Positions 37,080-46,764 of a DNA stretch of 64,000 nucleotides are shown in pieces. The position numbers and the translations under genes are program-made. The notes beneath the pieces are model-generated. The model saw nothing but the letters and a program-made list of their open reading frames with translations. It searched no databases and had not been told where the DNA came from. Numbering within the stretch: the first letter of the stretch is position 1; each line of letters begins with the position of its first letter. The stretch spans positions 26,647,089-26,711,088 of the forward strand of contig CM057837.1 of the NCBI GenBank assembly GCA_030068075.1. The letters are read 5' to 3'. Source of the stretch: Paguma larvata (Eukaryota > Chordata > Mammalia > Carnivora > Viverridae).

Positions 37080-37575
37080 CCCCACAACCCTAAGGCATAG
37101 CTACTGTCCTCGGCTCCGCTCGGCAGGTAAGCACAAAGGGAAATGGACACAGAGAGGTTAAGTGACTTGCCTCAGGTCACACAGCCAGGAGGGTGTGGCA
37201 GAGCTGGGCTTGCTTATTTATTTATGGATCGATTGATTGATTGATTGAATATAATTTATCGTCGAATTAGTTTCCGTACAACACCCATTGCTCATCCCAA
37301 CAAGTGCCCTCCTCAATGCCCGTCACCCACTCTCCCCTCTCCCCCCTCCCTATCAACCCTCAGTTTGTTCTCTGTATTTAAGAGTCTCTTATGGTTTGCC
37401 TCCCTCTCCGTTTGTAACTAATTTTTCCCCGACCCTTCCCCACATGGCCTTCTGTTAAGTTTCTCAGGATCCACGTATGAGTGTCTTTCTCGGCCTGGAT
37501 GATTTCACTTAGAGCTGGGCTTCAAACTCAGGTCTTGTTGACTCCTGAGACTCCTGCACTAAGCAGCACGCGGAA
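37080..37575 (+). repeat. MIR, plus strand, split by an L1 3' end
   Basis: The left part includes GAGAGGTTAAGTGACTTGCC, TCAGGTCACACAGCCAGGAG and GTGGCAGAGCTGGGCTT. The right part resumes with GAGCTGGGCTTCAAACTCAG and GACTCCTGAGACTCCTGCAC. The two parts join at the duplicated AGAGCTGGGCTT. Confidence 0.8.
37212..37510 (-). mobile_element. L1 3'-end insertion, minus strand, 12-bp target-site duplication
   Basis: Left edge GCTTATTTATTTATGG and GATTGATTGATTGATTGAAT is the reversed A-rich tail. Then comes carnivoran L1 3' UTR: CAACACCCATTGCTCATCCC, TCAACCCTCAGTTTGTTCTC, GAGTCTCTTATGGTTTGCC and GTTTCTCAGGATCCACGTAT. AGAGCTGGGCTT occurs at 37200-37211 and 37511-37522. It is strongly 5'-truncated. 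Confidence 0.88.
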
Positions 37576-37695
37576 CAGTCTGTAGTTGAGGGGCTGCTTC
37601 GAAGTATATTCTCAAAGGCAGCGGCTCTCAAAGTGTAGTCCCTGGGCCAGCAGGATCAGCATCATCTCTAAAGGTATTAGAAATGCAAATTCTTG

Positions 37696-37945
37696 GGGGT
37701 GCCTGCGTGGCTCAGTCGGTTGAGGGTCTGACTCTTGATTTTGGCTCAGGTCATGATCTCACAGTTCGTGGGTTCGAGCCTTGTGTCAGGCTCTGCACTG
37801 ACACCATGGAGCCTGCTTGGGATTCTCTCTCTCCCTCTCTCTCTCTCCCCCTCTCTCTCTCCTCCTCGCTGCCCCTTTCTCTCTTTCTCTCTCTCTCCCC
37901 CTGGCTCTCTCTCTCTCAAAATAAATAAACTTAAAAAAAAGAAAT
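37696..37945 (+). mobile_element. CAN-SINE, plus strand, expanded CT tract
   Basis: Head GGGTGCCTGCGTGGCTCAGT (37697-37716), B-box-like GGGTTCGAGCC, GAGCCTGCTTGGGATTC, then about 100 bases of CT-rich repeat before AAATAAATAAAC. Flanks AAATGCAAATTCTTG (37681-37695) and AAACGCAAATTCTTG (37946-37960) differ at one base. Confidence 0.95.
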
Positions 37946-38764
37946 AAACGCAAATTCTTGAGTTTCATCCTAGAACAACGGAATCAGAAGCTCTGGGGGG
38001 CGGGCGGGACCAGCAGCCTGTGTTCTAAGAAGCCTCCCAGCTGATTTGGGGCACTAGAGCTTGGGACGCACAGCTTGTGGGGCCTTCGGAATATTGGTCT
38101 TGAGTTCCACTGGGGTTCACAGCTTCTGCTCTCTCTACCGGCCCCGTACAACTCCCTCCCCAACCCGGAATCTCCCTCTTGCCCTGGCTTCCCTCTGATC
38201 CATGTGAGTGCGGGGCCCTCCCTCCAGACTTGCTTATGGGCATGAGAGAAGGCGGGGAGGCGGGTGGTCAGGGAGGGCTGGCCCTGCCTCTGTCCCCTGT
38301 GCTGCTGGCCCAGCTCCTGGTTGAGGACCACGAACTGCAGTCTGCAGGACTTGCTTTCCAGACTGTTATCTGCCCAGTAATTAGTCCCATGGAAAGCCAC
38401 GTGGACAGGGATGCTACTGCCTGGTCGTTTGCAAAAGGATGCGTCTCCCTGGCTGACGGCTCGGTGTGCCCAACCGTCAGCCTCAAATGACAGCAGTCAG
38501 TCCCTGGTGAGAACCCCTGCCACAGCTTGGAGCTCCCAGGCCCTCAGGAGAACAGAAGTGGCGGGGGGGGGGCAGGGGAAGTGGGGGGGAGATGCAGGTC
38601 CCCCACAGGCCGGTGCAGGGGACGGCGCAGCCACTCAGGCATTGGTTGGTCACCAGCCTTGTCTGGGGAGCCCATAAACGAGGGGCTGGGGCCTCACCCC
38701 GGGCCACGAACTCAGACCTTCTGGGGCCAACACCTGGGTGCTGATTGTTTGTAAAATCTCAGAT

Positions 38765-39350
38765 GATTCTTTTTTCCCTTCCGGCTTTGTTGAGACACAG
38801 CTGACATACAACACTGTGTAGGTATAAGGTGTGCAGGGTGATGAGGTGACCCCCGTATATATTGTGAAGTGGTGACCACAGTAAGGTTCGTTAACGCATC
38901 CATCACCCCAGGTGGTGAGGACATTTAGGATCTACTCTCGTAGCAACTGACGAGTATATGGTTGTTAACCATCGTCACCATGCTGTGCCGGATTCCTGGA
39001 ATTGACTCTCATCTTATGGCTGGAAGTTTGCAGCCTTCGACCAACACCTCCTTCTTGTCCCCACCCCCAGCCCCTGGCACCCATCAGTCTCCACTCTGAG
39101 CTTCTATGAGCTTGGCTTCTTGGCTTCCACATCTTGGTATCTATCACACAATGTTTGTATTTCTTTGTCCAACTTATTTTACTTAGTGTAACGCCCTCGA
39201 GGTCCATCCATGTTGCAGCAAATGGCAGGATTTCCTGCTTTTCTATAGGTATCTGTATCTACCACCTTTTCTCTAGTATTTGATGGATACTTAGGTTGTT
39301 CTCGTGTCTTGGCTACTATGAATAATGCTGCAACGAACATGGGGGTGCTG
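38765..39350 (-). mobile_element. L1 fragment, minus strand (3' UTR into ORF2 end)
   Basis: TGTTGAGACACAGCTGACAT, GGATCTACTCTCGTAGCAAC, ACCAACACCTCCTTC, GTGTAACGCCCTCGAGGTCC, CATCCATGTTGCAGCAAATG and ATGAATAATGCTGCAACGAA are reversed L1 landmarks. It is a more continuous relative of 6310-6640. Confidence 0.8.
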
Positions 39351-39467
39351 AAAGCTTTTTAAGAGAGTTTCATGGTTCTAATGTGTAGCCAAGGCTGGAA
39401 ACCATGGCTGTAAGTGAGTGCTTCTCAAATCTAAAAAGCAGCTGGAATATCTTAGAGAGCCTATTTC

Positions 39468-39665
39468 TTTTTTTTTTTTTTAAAGTTTATTTATTTTGAG
39501 AGAGAGAGAGAGAGCCCACATAAGCTGGGGAGGGGCAGAGAGAGGGAGAGACAGAATCTGAAGCAGGCTCCGTGCCATCAGTGCAGAGCCCGATGTGGGG
39601 CTCGAACTTACAAACTGTGAGATCATGAGTGGGATACTTGCCTGACCGTGCCACCCAGGGTCCCC
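39468..39665 (-). mobile_element. CAN-SINE, minus strand
   Basis: T-run, AAAGTTTATTTATTTTGAGA, GAGGGGCAGAGAGAGGGAG, GTGCAGAGCCCGATGTGGGG, degenerate reversed head GTGCCACCCAGGGTCCCC. Flanks GAGCCTATTTC and GACCCTATTTC are a probable duplication. The tRNA-like centre is diverged. Confidence 0.9.
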
Positions 39666-39739
39666 TGGAGACCCTATTTCAAATGCTGATCCTGGTTCGG
39701 TGAGTCCGGAGTGGGACCCCAGAATCTGCATGCTAAGAA

Positions 39740-39975
39740 AACTCACCAATCAATTTGCCAAATGACCGACTGGTCTTCACAATCGGATTTCCTATTCGAT
39801 TTGGTAAATGCAATATATGGTAGCTTATTAAGGGCAAGTTCGTTTTTGCTTAGGATAGTTCATCAGCAGAAAGCCAATTACCAGCATTTCATTAGAGAAT
39901 TTTAGCATGTATGCTAATTTCCTGTGTAAGATAGTTTTAATTCATTTGCATGATTCGATATTTGGCAAAATGGTT
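39740..39975. promoter_or_regulatory. Candidate conserved non-coding block
   Basis: Repeat-free, AT-rich, rich in TAAT and octamer-like motifs: GGTAAATGCAATATATGG, CATTTCATTAGAGAATTTTA, GTATGCTAATTTCC and TTTAATTCATTTGCATGATT. ATGCTAAT and ATTTGCAT are one-base variants or matches of POU octamer sites. No repeat consensus fits. Enhancer role is inference. Confidence 0.35.
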
Positions 39976-40170
39976 CTCGGTGAGTGGGCTGCTTTCCGTG
40001 TCCACAAAAAAGTCTCCTGGCCAGCCCTGGGGAGAGAAACCACACAGGGAGGTCTTCGGGTGAGCCCCTGACTCTCCGAGAGCAACACCCCCAAATTGAC
40101 CAGGCTTGGTCTTTACTTCTGTTACATCTGGGGAATCTGCTGCTAATGTGTTTGAAAACTACATCTTTTT

Positions 40171-40396
40171 TTAAAAATTGTTTTTAACGTTTATTTACTT
40201 TTGAGAGAGAGAGAGAGAGAGAGAGAGAGCATGAGCAGGGAAGGGGCAGAGAGAGAGGGAGACACAGAATCCGAAGCAGGCTCCAGGCTCCGAGCTGCCA
40301 GCACAGAGCCCGATGCGGGGTTTGAACTCACCAACTGGGAGATCACAGATCTGAGCTGAAGTCAGATGCTTAACCGACTGAGCCACCCAGGTGCCC
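40171..40396 (-). mobile_element. CAN-SINE, minus strand, long perfect target-site duplication
   Basis: Reversed tail with TTTTTAACGTTTATTTACTT, a (GA)n tract of about 26 bases, typical body and reversed head GAGCCACCCAGGTGCCC. TGAAAACTACATCTTTTT begins at 40153 and TGAAAACTACATCTTTTT begins again at 40397 (last bases merge with T-run). Confidence 0.95.
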
Positions 40397-40419
40397 TGAA
40401 AACTACATCTTTTTATTCA

Positions 40420-40500
40420 GATGCTGCGTTTGACAGCCGAGAAACATGAGGCTCAGAGAAGTTAAGTGACTTGCCTAAGGTAGCACAGTCAGGCCATTAG
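40420..40500 (+). repeat. MIR relic, plus strand
   Basis: GAAACATGAGGCTCAGAGAA, GTTAAGTGACTTGCCTAAGG and AGCACAGTCAGGCCATTAG are MIR core sequence. Confidence 0.7.
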
Positions 40501-40509
40501 ACCAGAGAG

Positions 40510-41985
40510 ATCCCGCAGGCTCTACGTTGCCAACTCGCCAGCAGAGCCCGGCACGTGGCTAAACACCCCCAGATGCACCAGGACCCCCGTCTTTGCTGCA
40601 GGATCATTGGTCACAGACAGTCCAGAAGAAGCCAGCAGGGGTGGGGGTAGGGAGGAGTTTGGACCCAGCACCCTCGCTCTCCTAGTCCCCTAGCAGCATG
40701 AGTGCCTCCCTCCGTGTCAGTGCCAAGAAAGGGTCAAAAGCCACTTCTTAAGACCCACCGAGGCATTAGGAGGCCAGAGAACAGACAGATGCCGGTGTAC
40801 GCCCTTCCTTTGCTGCCTTGTTCCCAAAGGGAGAAGACCCTCTGGCTGCTCTAAGGGACTCAGAGCGGCGGCGACGCATCGAAGCTGCAATAAGGCAGCG
40901 CAGAGAAGCACTGACTCCCGTGAGGCCCCTCCTCAGCCTAGGGGAAGCCGGTTAGCTGCGGGGGCTGGGCCAGTTAGCCTGGGGGTGCTGGGCCAGTTAG
41001 CTGGGGAGGGCCGGCCGGCTGCCCCAACACCCGCCCGAAACCAGGAGACCAGACCCTGCCGCCTTCAGGGGGCGCCGAAGCTCCCTGATGTTACTGCGGC
41101 CTGGTGGGGAGGGTACCGGAGCTCAAGATCAGCCCATCAGAGAACTGGCGAGCCGGACACACCTAGAGGAATCCACCCGGTCCGGGCCTCTGCTTCCAGC
41201 CAGGAGGGAACTTTCATGTCCATTGCCGAGGCGAGGCCAATAAGCTGTAGAAGTTAGTCCGGATGGGAGGCAGATGGGTTTGAATCTGGTCTCCTGCCTT
41301 CTCGTCTGGGGTGGAGGGCTGAGGCCCGACTAGTGTTTCCAGGTGTCCTTCACCTCTCGCCATCCCTTCCCTCCTCTGGCCTCCAGCGGACAGCAGGGGG
41401 AGGAAAGGTCTGGACGGAGCAGGTGTCAAAGGCTAAAAAACCTAGCAGACTGGCAGGGAAGTGACCAGAAGCCTTCCACAGGGGTTTTAGGGACAGAGCA
41501 GCTGCCGGGGCATGACGCCGGGTCTGTACCCCAAGGGCTGAGCTCTGCCCCACAGGGTTGGAAGTTTCCTGAAGATTGTGACCCCCAGCCGCCTCCTGGG
41601 GAGAGGAGAGGGCCAGGCACGGTACGGCTGCAGGAGCTGGAACTTCTCTGGGTGCCAGGCCTCAAGTGGGTGTAGGAAGACCCACGCCAGGCGAGTCCGC
41701 CCCATGCCTTGCCCTCTGAGAGCTGACCAGCGTGCGGACTCCTGTGACCACTGCCCCAATCAAAGCATTAGATGTGGGTGCTACTCTTCCCACCCCAGGC
41801 ACCCAATGGAGGTGCTGCTGACTCCCACCCCAGCGAGATGCCCGTGACCCTGACTTGGGACCTTCTCCACCTTCTCCACCCGTCCAGGCTCTTACTGCGT
41901 CTGTGTCTTACCGGGAGGGAGGGGCACCTGGAGGCAGCCCTGGGGAGGAGAGGGGGTGGGGGCTGCTGTCTCAGCTACATCCTGA
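40510..41985. other. Intergenic, GC-rich, no recognised element
   Basis: A short repeated phrase GCTGGGCCAGTTAGC occurs near 40965 and 40988. Frames on both strands (41343-41675, 41487-41759) overlap and are chance. Confidence 0.4.
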
Positions 41986-41990
41986 GGACC

Positions 41991-42030
41991 AGGGACTGAG
42001 CTAGAGGGGGAGGGACTGAGCTAGAGGGGG
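41991..42030. repeat. Exact 20-bp tandem duplication
   Basis: AGGGACTGAGCTAGAGGGGG occurs twice head to tail (41991-42010 and 42011-42030) and a third partial start AGGGAC follows. Length variation between individuals is likely. Confidence 0.9.
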
Positions 42031-42199
42031 AGGGACCCCCCCTACAGTGCCCGGCATGGTGCCAGCCCTGACCTGTCTTGGGGCTCCACTCTGTTTGTTC
42101 CCAGCCCAAGCCAGGTGCAGCAGGCACCAAGGGTTTGAAAGTGGGTGGGCTGGAGGCTCGGTGGTCCTGCCTCCACATCCTACCGACTTTTATCAACCT

Positions 42200-42480
42200 T
42201 CCTGATATAGGGAGCTGGGCCTCTCATGCCCTCTAATTAGAAAGGGGATTTTTCTATTTCTGCGAGGCCTGTGCTATGGAAGAGGCAGCTGCGGCGGGTG
42301 GTGGCGGGAGGGGGGGTGGCACTGAGAGCAGCCAGCCCGGGGGGTGGTGGGGGGCACATTTTCCCAACCCTAATTTGAAAAATCGAGCTGAAAAACAGTC
42401 AGACCTTCCCTGTGACTCAGCGCCATTATCCCTAATCACGTTGAGAATGCACTAACCTCTGCCTGACAAGTTCCTCCGGC
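42200..42480. promoter_or_regulatory. Candidate conserved non-coding block
   Basis: Contains CCCTCTAATTAGAAAGGGGA (a TAATTA core in a short palindrome), AACCCTAATTTGAAAAATCG, TGACTCAGCG (AP-1/MAF-like) and TATCCCTAATCACGTTGAG (a TAATC core, OTX/PITX-like). No repeat consensus fits. A purine-rich GGTGGCGGG/GGGG stretch separates the two halves. Confidence 0.3.
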
Positions 42481-42489
42481 GGCAGCAGC

Positions 42490-42975
42490 AGCGCCTTCAG
42501 AACCATCCAGTGTTGAGGGGAGGGAGGTGGGGGGAAGACGGGGGCTTGTAGCAGCACCACTTGCTCCTGAGCAACCAGAGAAGGAGGCTCCTGCACCTGG
42601 GAAGGGGGCCTTGGAGAGGGGCTCTGGTCCTGGGGGCTGCGGTGGGGGGCTGGGGGTGCTGGAACACGTAGCAGGTACCCTCACTTCTCTGCCCAGAGCT
42701 ATCGGGGCTGTGGGCTCCGGGGTGTGGGCTGGGCTCGGAGCCTGGGTCCTCCCGGCTGGAGCCATTCCTGGGCTCACCTCGGCACACTCGAGATACTGCT
42801 CTCAGGGAGTCCCGGCCCCAAGACAGCAGACCTTGCTTTGACACACAAAAAGTCTTCCTTTCAGGAGTATTTAGTATCTGCTGAATGTAGGCATTAAAAA
42901 TGATGAGGTAGCCCTTACAGGGAAGGACCCTAAAAGATACACTATTCAGCAGAAAAGGCAGTTTCTAAAGCCGTA
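42490..42975. other. Intergenic, GC-rich, no recognised element
   Basis: Opposed frames at 42436-42844 (minus) and 42527-42841 (plus) mirror each other and are unsupported. Confidence 0.4.
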
Positions 42976-42982
42976 TGTTTGG

Positions 42983-43390
42983 TCTTAGTCTGCTCACTCG
43001 GCCATCACAGGACCCCATGGGCTGGGAGGGCTTAAACAACATTTATTTTCCCACAGTTCTGGAGCTGCAAGTCCAAGATCAAGGTGCTGGCCGGGATGGT
43101 TCCTGTGAAGACTCTTCTTCCGGGCTTGGGAAGGGCTGTTTTCTCCTTTGTCCTTGCCTTTCCTGGGCAAGCAGGTTGGGGTGGAGACACAGCACTTCTG
43201 GGCGTTTCTTCTTATAAGAACACCAATCCCATCAAAGCAGCGCCCCCCCCCCCCCACCCCAGGGTCTCATTTGACCTTAATTTCCTCTTTAGAGACCTGG
43301 TCTCCAAGCACAGCCATTACCAAGGGCTAGGAATTCAGCACATGACTTGGGGGCGGGGGTGGCAGGGCGGGGCAAACATCCGGCCTACAA
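42983..43390 (+). repeat. Medium-reiteration mammalian repeat, class unassigned
   Basis: GTCTTAGTCTGCTCACTCGG, GGGCTTAAACAACATTTATT, TCCCACAGTTCTGGAGCTGC, AAGTCCAAGATCAAGGTGCT, CTTCTTATAAGAACACCAAT and TGACCTTAATTTCCTCTTTA match a very common old interspersed repeat. I recall the pattern but not its family with confidence. A C-run interrupts it at 43243-43257. Confidence 0.6.
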
Positions 43391-43419
43391 TTAGGAGCAG
43401 GACCCTGAGCTCCAACCAG

Positions 43420-43570
43420 CGGCTCTGTTTACACGTTGCGTCGCTTGGGCGGAGCGACGTGACTTCTCTGAGGTCCTCAGTTTCCCCTCCTGTACTCTTG
43501 CGGAGATTGTACCTGTGCCTCCCACCTTCTGGAACTGTTACGAAGGTGAAGATGACTGTGAAAGCAAGAG
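43420..43570 (-). repeat. MIR relic, minus strand
   Basis: GTGACTTCTCTGAGGTCCTC, AGTTTCCCCTCCTGTACTC and GTACCTGTGCCTCCCACC with CTGTTACGAAGGTGAAGATG fit reversed MIR weakly. Confidence 0.5.
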
Positions 43571-43579
43571 AGAGCCTTG

Positions 43580-44735
43580 TAATAGGGACGCCGAAATGAG
43601 AGGTGCTCTTAGGAGAAAGGATTGCTGGGAGCCCCGGGGGACCCGCACCCGGCAAGCTCACCCGCACTAGGGAGGGGGCGTTGACAGAGTCGCCCAATGC
43701 TCTTCAGGTGCAGCCCAAACACAGGTGTCCGAAGCCTGGGCTGACCCCCTCGATGGGAGGGTGGAGGGAGGGGTGGAGGGAAAGAGGGTGGGAGTACGTG
43801 GGAGGTTGCCAGGGCGACGGGGCACCTGACATAGGCCCCACCCTGCTCCAGCCAGAGAAATCAGCTATTTTCTGGACTTCCTGAATTATCAGGACGAGAA
43901 GGAATTTGACTCGTCTGCTGGTAGGTAGTTGATTAAAGAAGACTTTACAAACTAGAAAACCAAACCAAACCGACCCAGATTGGCCCGCAGCCCAGCAGTT
44001 CCTGACCTCGGCTGTCAGAGCCGCTGCTGAGATGGGTAGGGTCAGGCTTGGAAAGGACAAAGGAGCTGAAGACAGAGGGGGCTGGGGTGCTCCCGGGGTC
44101 TCGAGGGCAGAGGCCTGCGGTGCGTGGGGCAGCCGCCGCAAGGAAGAAATAACTGGCTCCAAAAGTCAGTAGTGCTGAGGCTGAGAAACCCTGATACAGG
44201 TTGGGGTGCCTGATTCTTTCTTGTTCAGGGCTGTTTTGTGCATTGTGGGATACACACGCATGCGCGTGCACGTGCACTCTTAACTCGGAGCTGGGCAATA
44301 GGGGATTATCCCTCAACGCTATCCTATGCCACCTCTACCTCTGAGTACAAACAGGTCAGTGGCAAGCTCCCTGCTCCTTGTTCAGAAAGCAGCTCGCAGA
44401 TTAAGGTGCTTCTACGGGCTCAGTCCCCTCCCTGCTTGTTCCCAGCCACTGGAGGAGAGAAACATGGCCTAAATCCTGGTCATTATCATGGTGACAAGAT
44501 TACCGGGAGACTGTTTCTAAAATGTTTTATCCCAAATATGATCAGCCCGGTTCTTCAAGAGAGGAACTGGCTCATTTCATTCATTCAGAAAGCTTCCCAC
44601 TTGGAACCCACTTCTCTCCCCAGCCAGTCCCCACTGGGCTGACACTGCCTTCTCACTCAGAGCAGGGAGGGCGTATCGACAGGTGCGCGGTCCCTGCGGT
44701 CTCGGGCTCAAAGTCCTTAACAGCTTCCAGGGCTA
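43580..44735. other. Intergenic, no recognised element
   Basis: A short alternating purine/pyrimidine stretch (ACACACGCATGCGCGTGCAC) lies near 44252-44271 and could adopt Z-DNA. The minus-strand frames 43704-44162 and 43945-44316 overlap in different frames and are chance. Confidence 0.4.
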
Positions 44736-44739
44736 CTTC

Positions 44740-45060
44740 TCCATGAACCAGCAATCTCAGGAGTGTGTCTGCCATTTATTATTTGATTAGTCTCTCCAAG
44801 GGCATCTTAATTTGTCCTTCCCAGGCACGTACTCTAGGCAGACAGTTTGAGAAATTACGTCTCTGGGTCTGCTATAATAAGACGATTATTCCAGCAGCAT
44901 CCCGCACCACGGCAGTAAGTCCTGAGCTTGGTCACGGCCTTAATTTCCATCTGGGACGAGAATGCACGGAAATTTTGAGAAGTGAGAGCTTTCAGAAGGC
45001 CAGCGTACAGCGGGAAAACTCAGACGGGGCCTTGCCTCTGGGGCGATGTTTGTTCCCTTG
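44740..45060. promoter_or_regulatory. Candidate conserved non-coding block
   Basis: Repeat-free, with CCATTTATTATTTGATTAGT, GGCATCTTAATTTGTCC, GAAATTACGTCTCTGGG, CTATAATAAGACGATTATTC and GGCCTTAATTTCCATC. A plus-strand frame at 44765-45178 spans it but has no splice-bounded support. Confidence 0.3.
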
Positions 45061-45099
45061 GTCAGCTCCTGTTCTTCGGAGACCTGAGATACTGTGTGG

Positions 45100-45215
45100 G
45101 AAGCACGTGGGCTTTGGAATACAAAGATTAGAGCTGGAATCCCAGTTCTGCCCTAAGTGTGTGTCTTTGAAAAAATGATTTAACTTCTCTGGGCCTCAGT
45201 TTTTTCATCTATAAA
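45100..45215 (-). repeat. MIR relic, minus strand
   Basis: ATTAGAGCTGGAATCCCAGT, TCTGCCCTAAGTGTGTGTC, TTTAACTTCTCTGGGCCTCA and TTCATCTATAAAACGGG are in reversed MIR order. Confidence 0.75.
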
Positions 45216-45300
45216 ACGGGTGTGTGTCCCAGGGACCCTGGCTAGTGAGTGGCCGTTCAACATTTCTTTTCCATCCGTTGGTAACAGCTCCTTGATTTTC

Positions 45301-45526
45301 CTTTTTTTTTTTTTTTTTTAATTTTAATGTTTATTTTTGAGAGACAGAAAGGAGACAGAGTGAGCAGGGGAGGGGCAGAGAGAGAGGGAGACACAGAATC
45401 CCAAGCAGGCTCCGGGCTCTGAGCTGTCAGCACAGAGCCTGATGCGGGGCTCGAACCCATGAAACTATGAGATCATGACCTGAGCTGAAGTCGGACGCTT
45501 AACCGACGGAGCCACCTGGGTGCCCC
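45301..45526 (-). mobile_element. CAN-SINE, minus strand
   Basis: T-run, AATTTTAATGTTTATTTTTG, typical body, reversed head GAGCCACCTGGGTGCCCC. Flanks AGCTCCTTGATTTTCCTTTT (from 45286) and AGCTCCTAGATTTTCTTTT (from 45527) form a target-site duplication with minor differences. Confidence 0.94.
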
Positions 45527-45544
45527 AGCTCCTAGATTTTCTTT

Positions 45545-46535
45545 TGGACAGTGACCATCCCCACATTGTGTAATATCAGAGGGGCATAAATCAGGCGTCC
45601 TGCCCTTCCCTGGCCAGAGTGATCATGTGACCAAAGCAGGCCAATCAAAGCACGTTTAGGTAGGGACACCCTCAGAATGACAGGTGCTCCTCGCCTGGCA
45701 GCCGAGCCCTGACGAGACCTCTGAGAGGGTCCCCCTGCTCCTTAGACCCTTGGACGTGCCCGGGTCGCAGGCCCTCTTCTGACCCTGTTTCTCTAGTCTT
45801 CTTGTCACTGCCATGAGCTAACCAGTCTCCTTCCGATAGATTCCTTTCTGCTTACCTTCCCCGGGGTCAGTTTCTCTTGCTCGTAACCCCAGAGCCCTGA
45901 GTCAGCCACAGGTTTGTTGGGAGATGGGAGGGTGGGATCTCCCAGCATAATTAAGCGCCTGCTTCAGGTCCTGGTATAAGCGGTCCCTCGGCCGATGGGG
46001 CTCTCCCTGGGTCTCTGCTCGGGCGAGCAGAATTTATTGACGTGGAGGAGATAAGCTGAGACAAGCATCCAACGTGGGGGGCGGGGAGCGGGTTATCCGC
46101 CTGCTTCGCGGACTCTCCGCTTCACTGCCTTGCTTCACCTGCTCTCAGAGAACACTCCCGTCCCCCCACCCCCCACCACCACCCCCACCCCCGCTCCCGG
46201 GCTGCCCAGCCTGCCCACCTCCCCACACCCCCTGGGGAGAGACCCGGGCCAGGAGCAGAAGCTGTGCGGATTTAGCCTTGAGCCCATCAATTTGCCTAAA
46301 CCTCCGGAGACGCAGGATACGCTGGGCCCCTCCGGCTGCAATCAGCGGATCCAAATGTGGCCGCGAGAAACACATGTTCATCGCCTTCGTTAAATGGGCA
46401 AAACCACTTCGGAATCACTCACGGCCATTTCTTGAAAACGAAACTCTGTTTTGTGAGAAATTAAATTCCACAGTAAAGGAAGTACAAAAAGAATATAACC
46501 AATACCCATATTGTCACCACTTATAGTTGTTAACG
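45545..46535. other. Intergenic, partly GC-rich
   Basis: A C-rich simple stretch (CCCCACCCCCCACCACCACC) lies at about 46160-46196. The 150-codon plus-strand frame at 46074-46526 runs through it and is not accepted. No named repeat or exon. Confidence 0.4.
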
Positions 46536-46549
46536 TATTATCCTATTTT

Positions 46550-46748
46550 TTTTTTTTTTTAGTTTATTTTGAGAGAGCGTGCACGTGCACAAGAGCGGGG
46601 GTGGGGGACAGAGAGAGGGAGAGGGAGAGAATCCCAAGCAGGCTCCGAACAATCAGTGCAGATCTATGCAGGGCTCGAAGTCACGAACGAGGGATCATGA
46701 CCTGGGCCGAAGTTGGACACTTAACCAGCTGAGCCACCCAGGTGCCCC
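46550..46748 (-). mobile_element. CAN-SINE, minus strand, perfect 14-bp target-site duplication
   Basis: T-run, AGTTTATTTTGAGAGAGCGT, shortened body lacking part of the usual middle, reversed head GAGCCACCCAGGTGCCCC. TATTATCCTATTTT occurs exactly at 46536-46549 and 46749-46762. Confidence 0.95.
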
Positions 46749-46764
46749 TATTATCCTATTTTCT

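Noticed and set aside
43084..43599. 171-codon plus-strand frame
   Set aside because: It runs through a known-style interspersed repeat, a poly-C run and a MIR-like piece, so it cannot be one real coding unit.
46074..46526. 150-codon plus-strand frame
   Set aside because: It is carried by a CCCCACC simple repeat and ends in AT-rich unique DNA; composition changes along its length.
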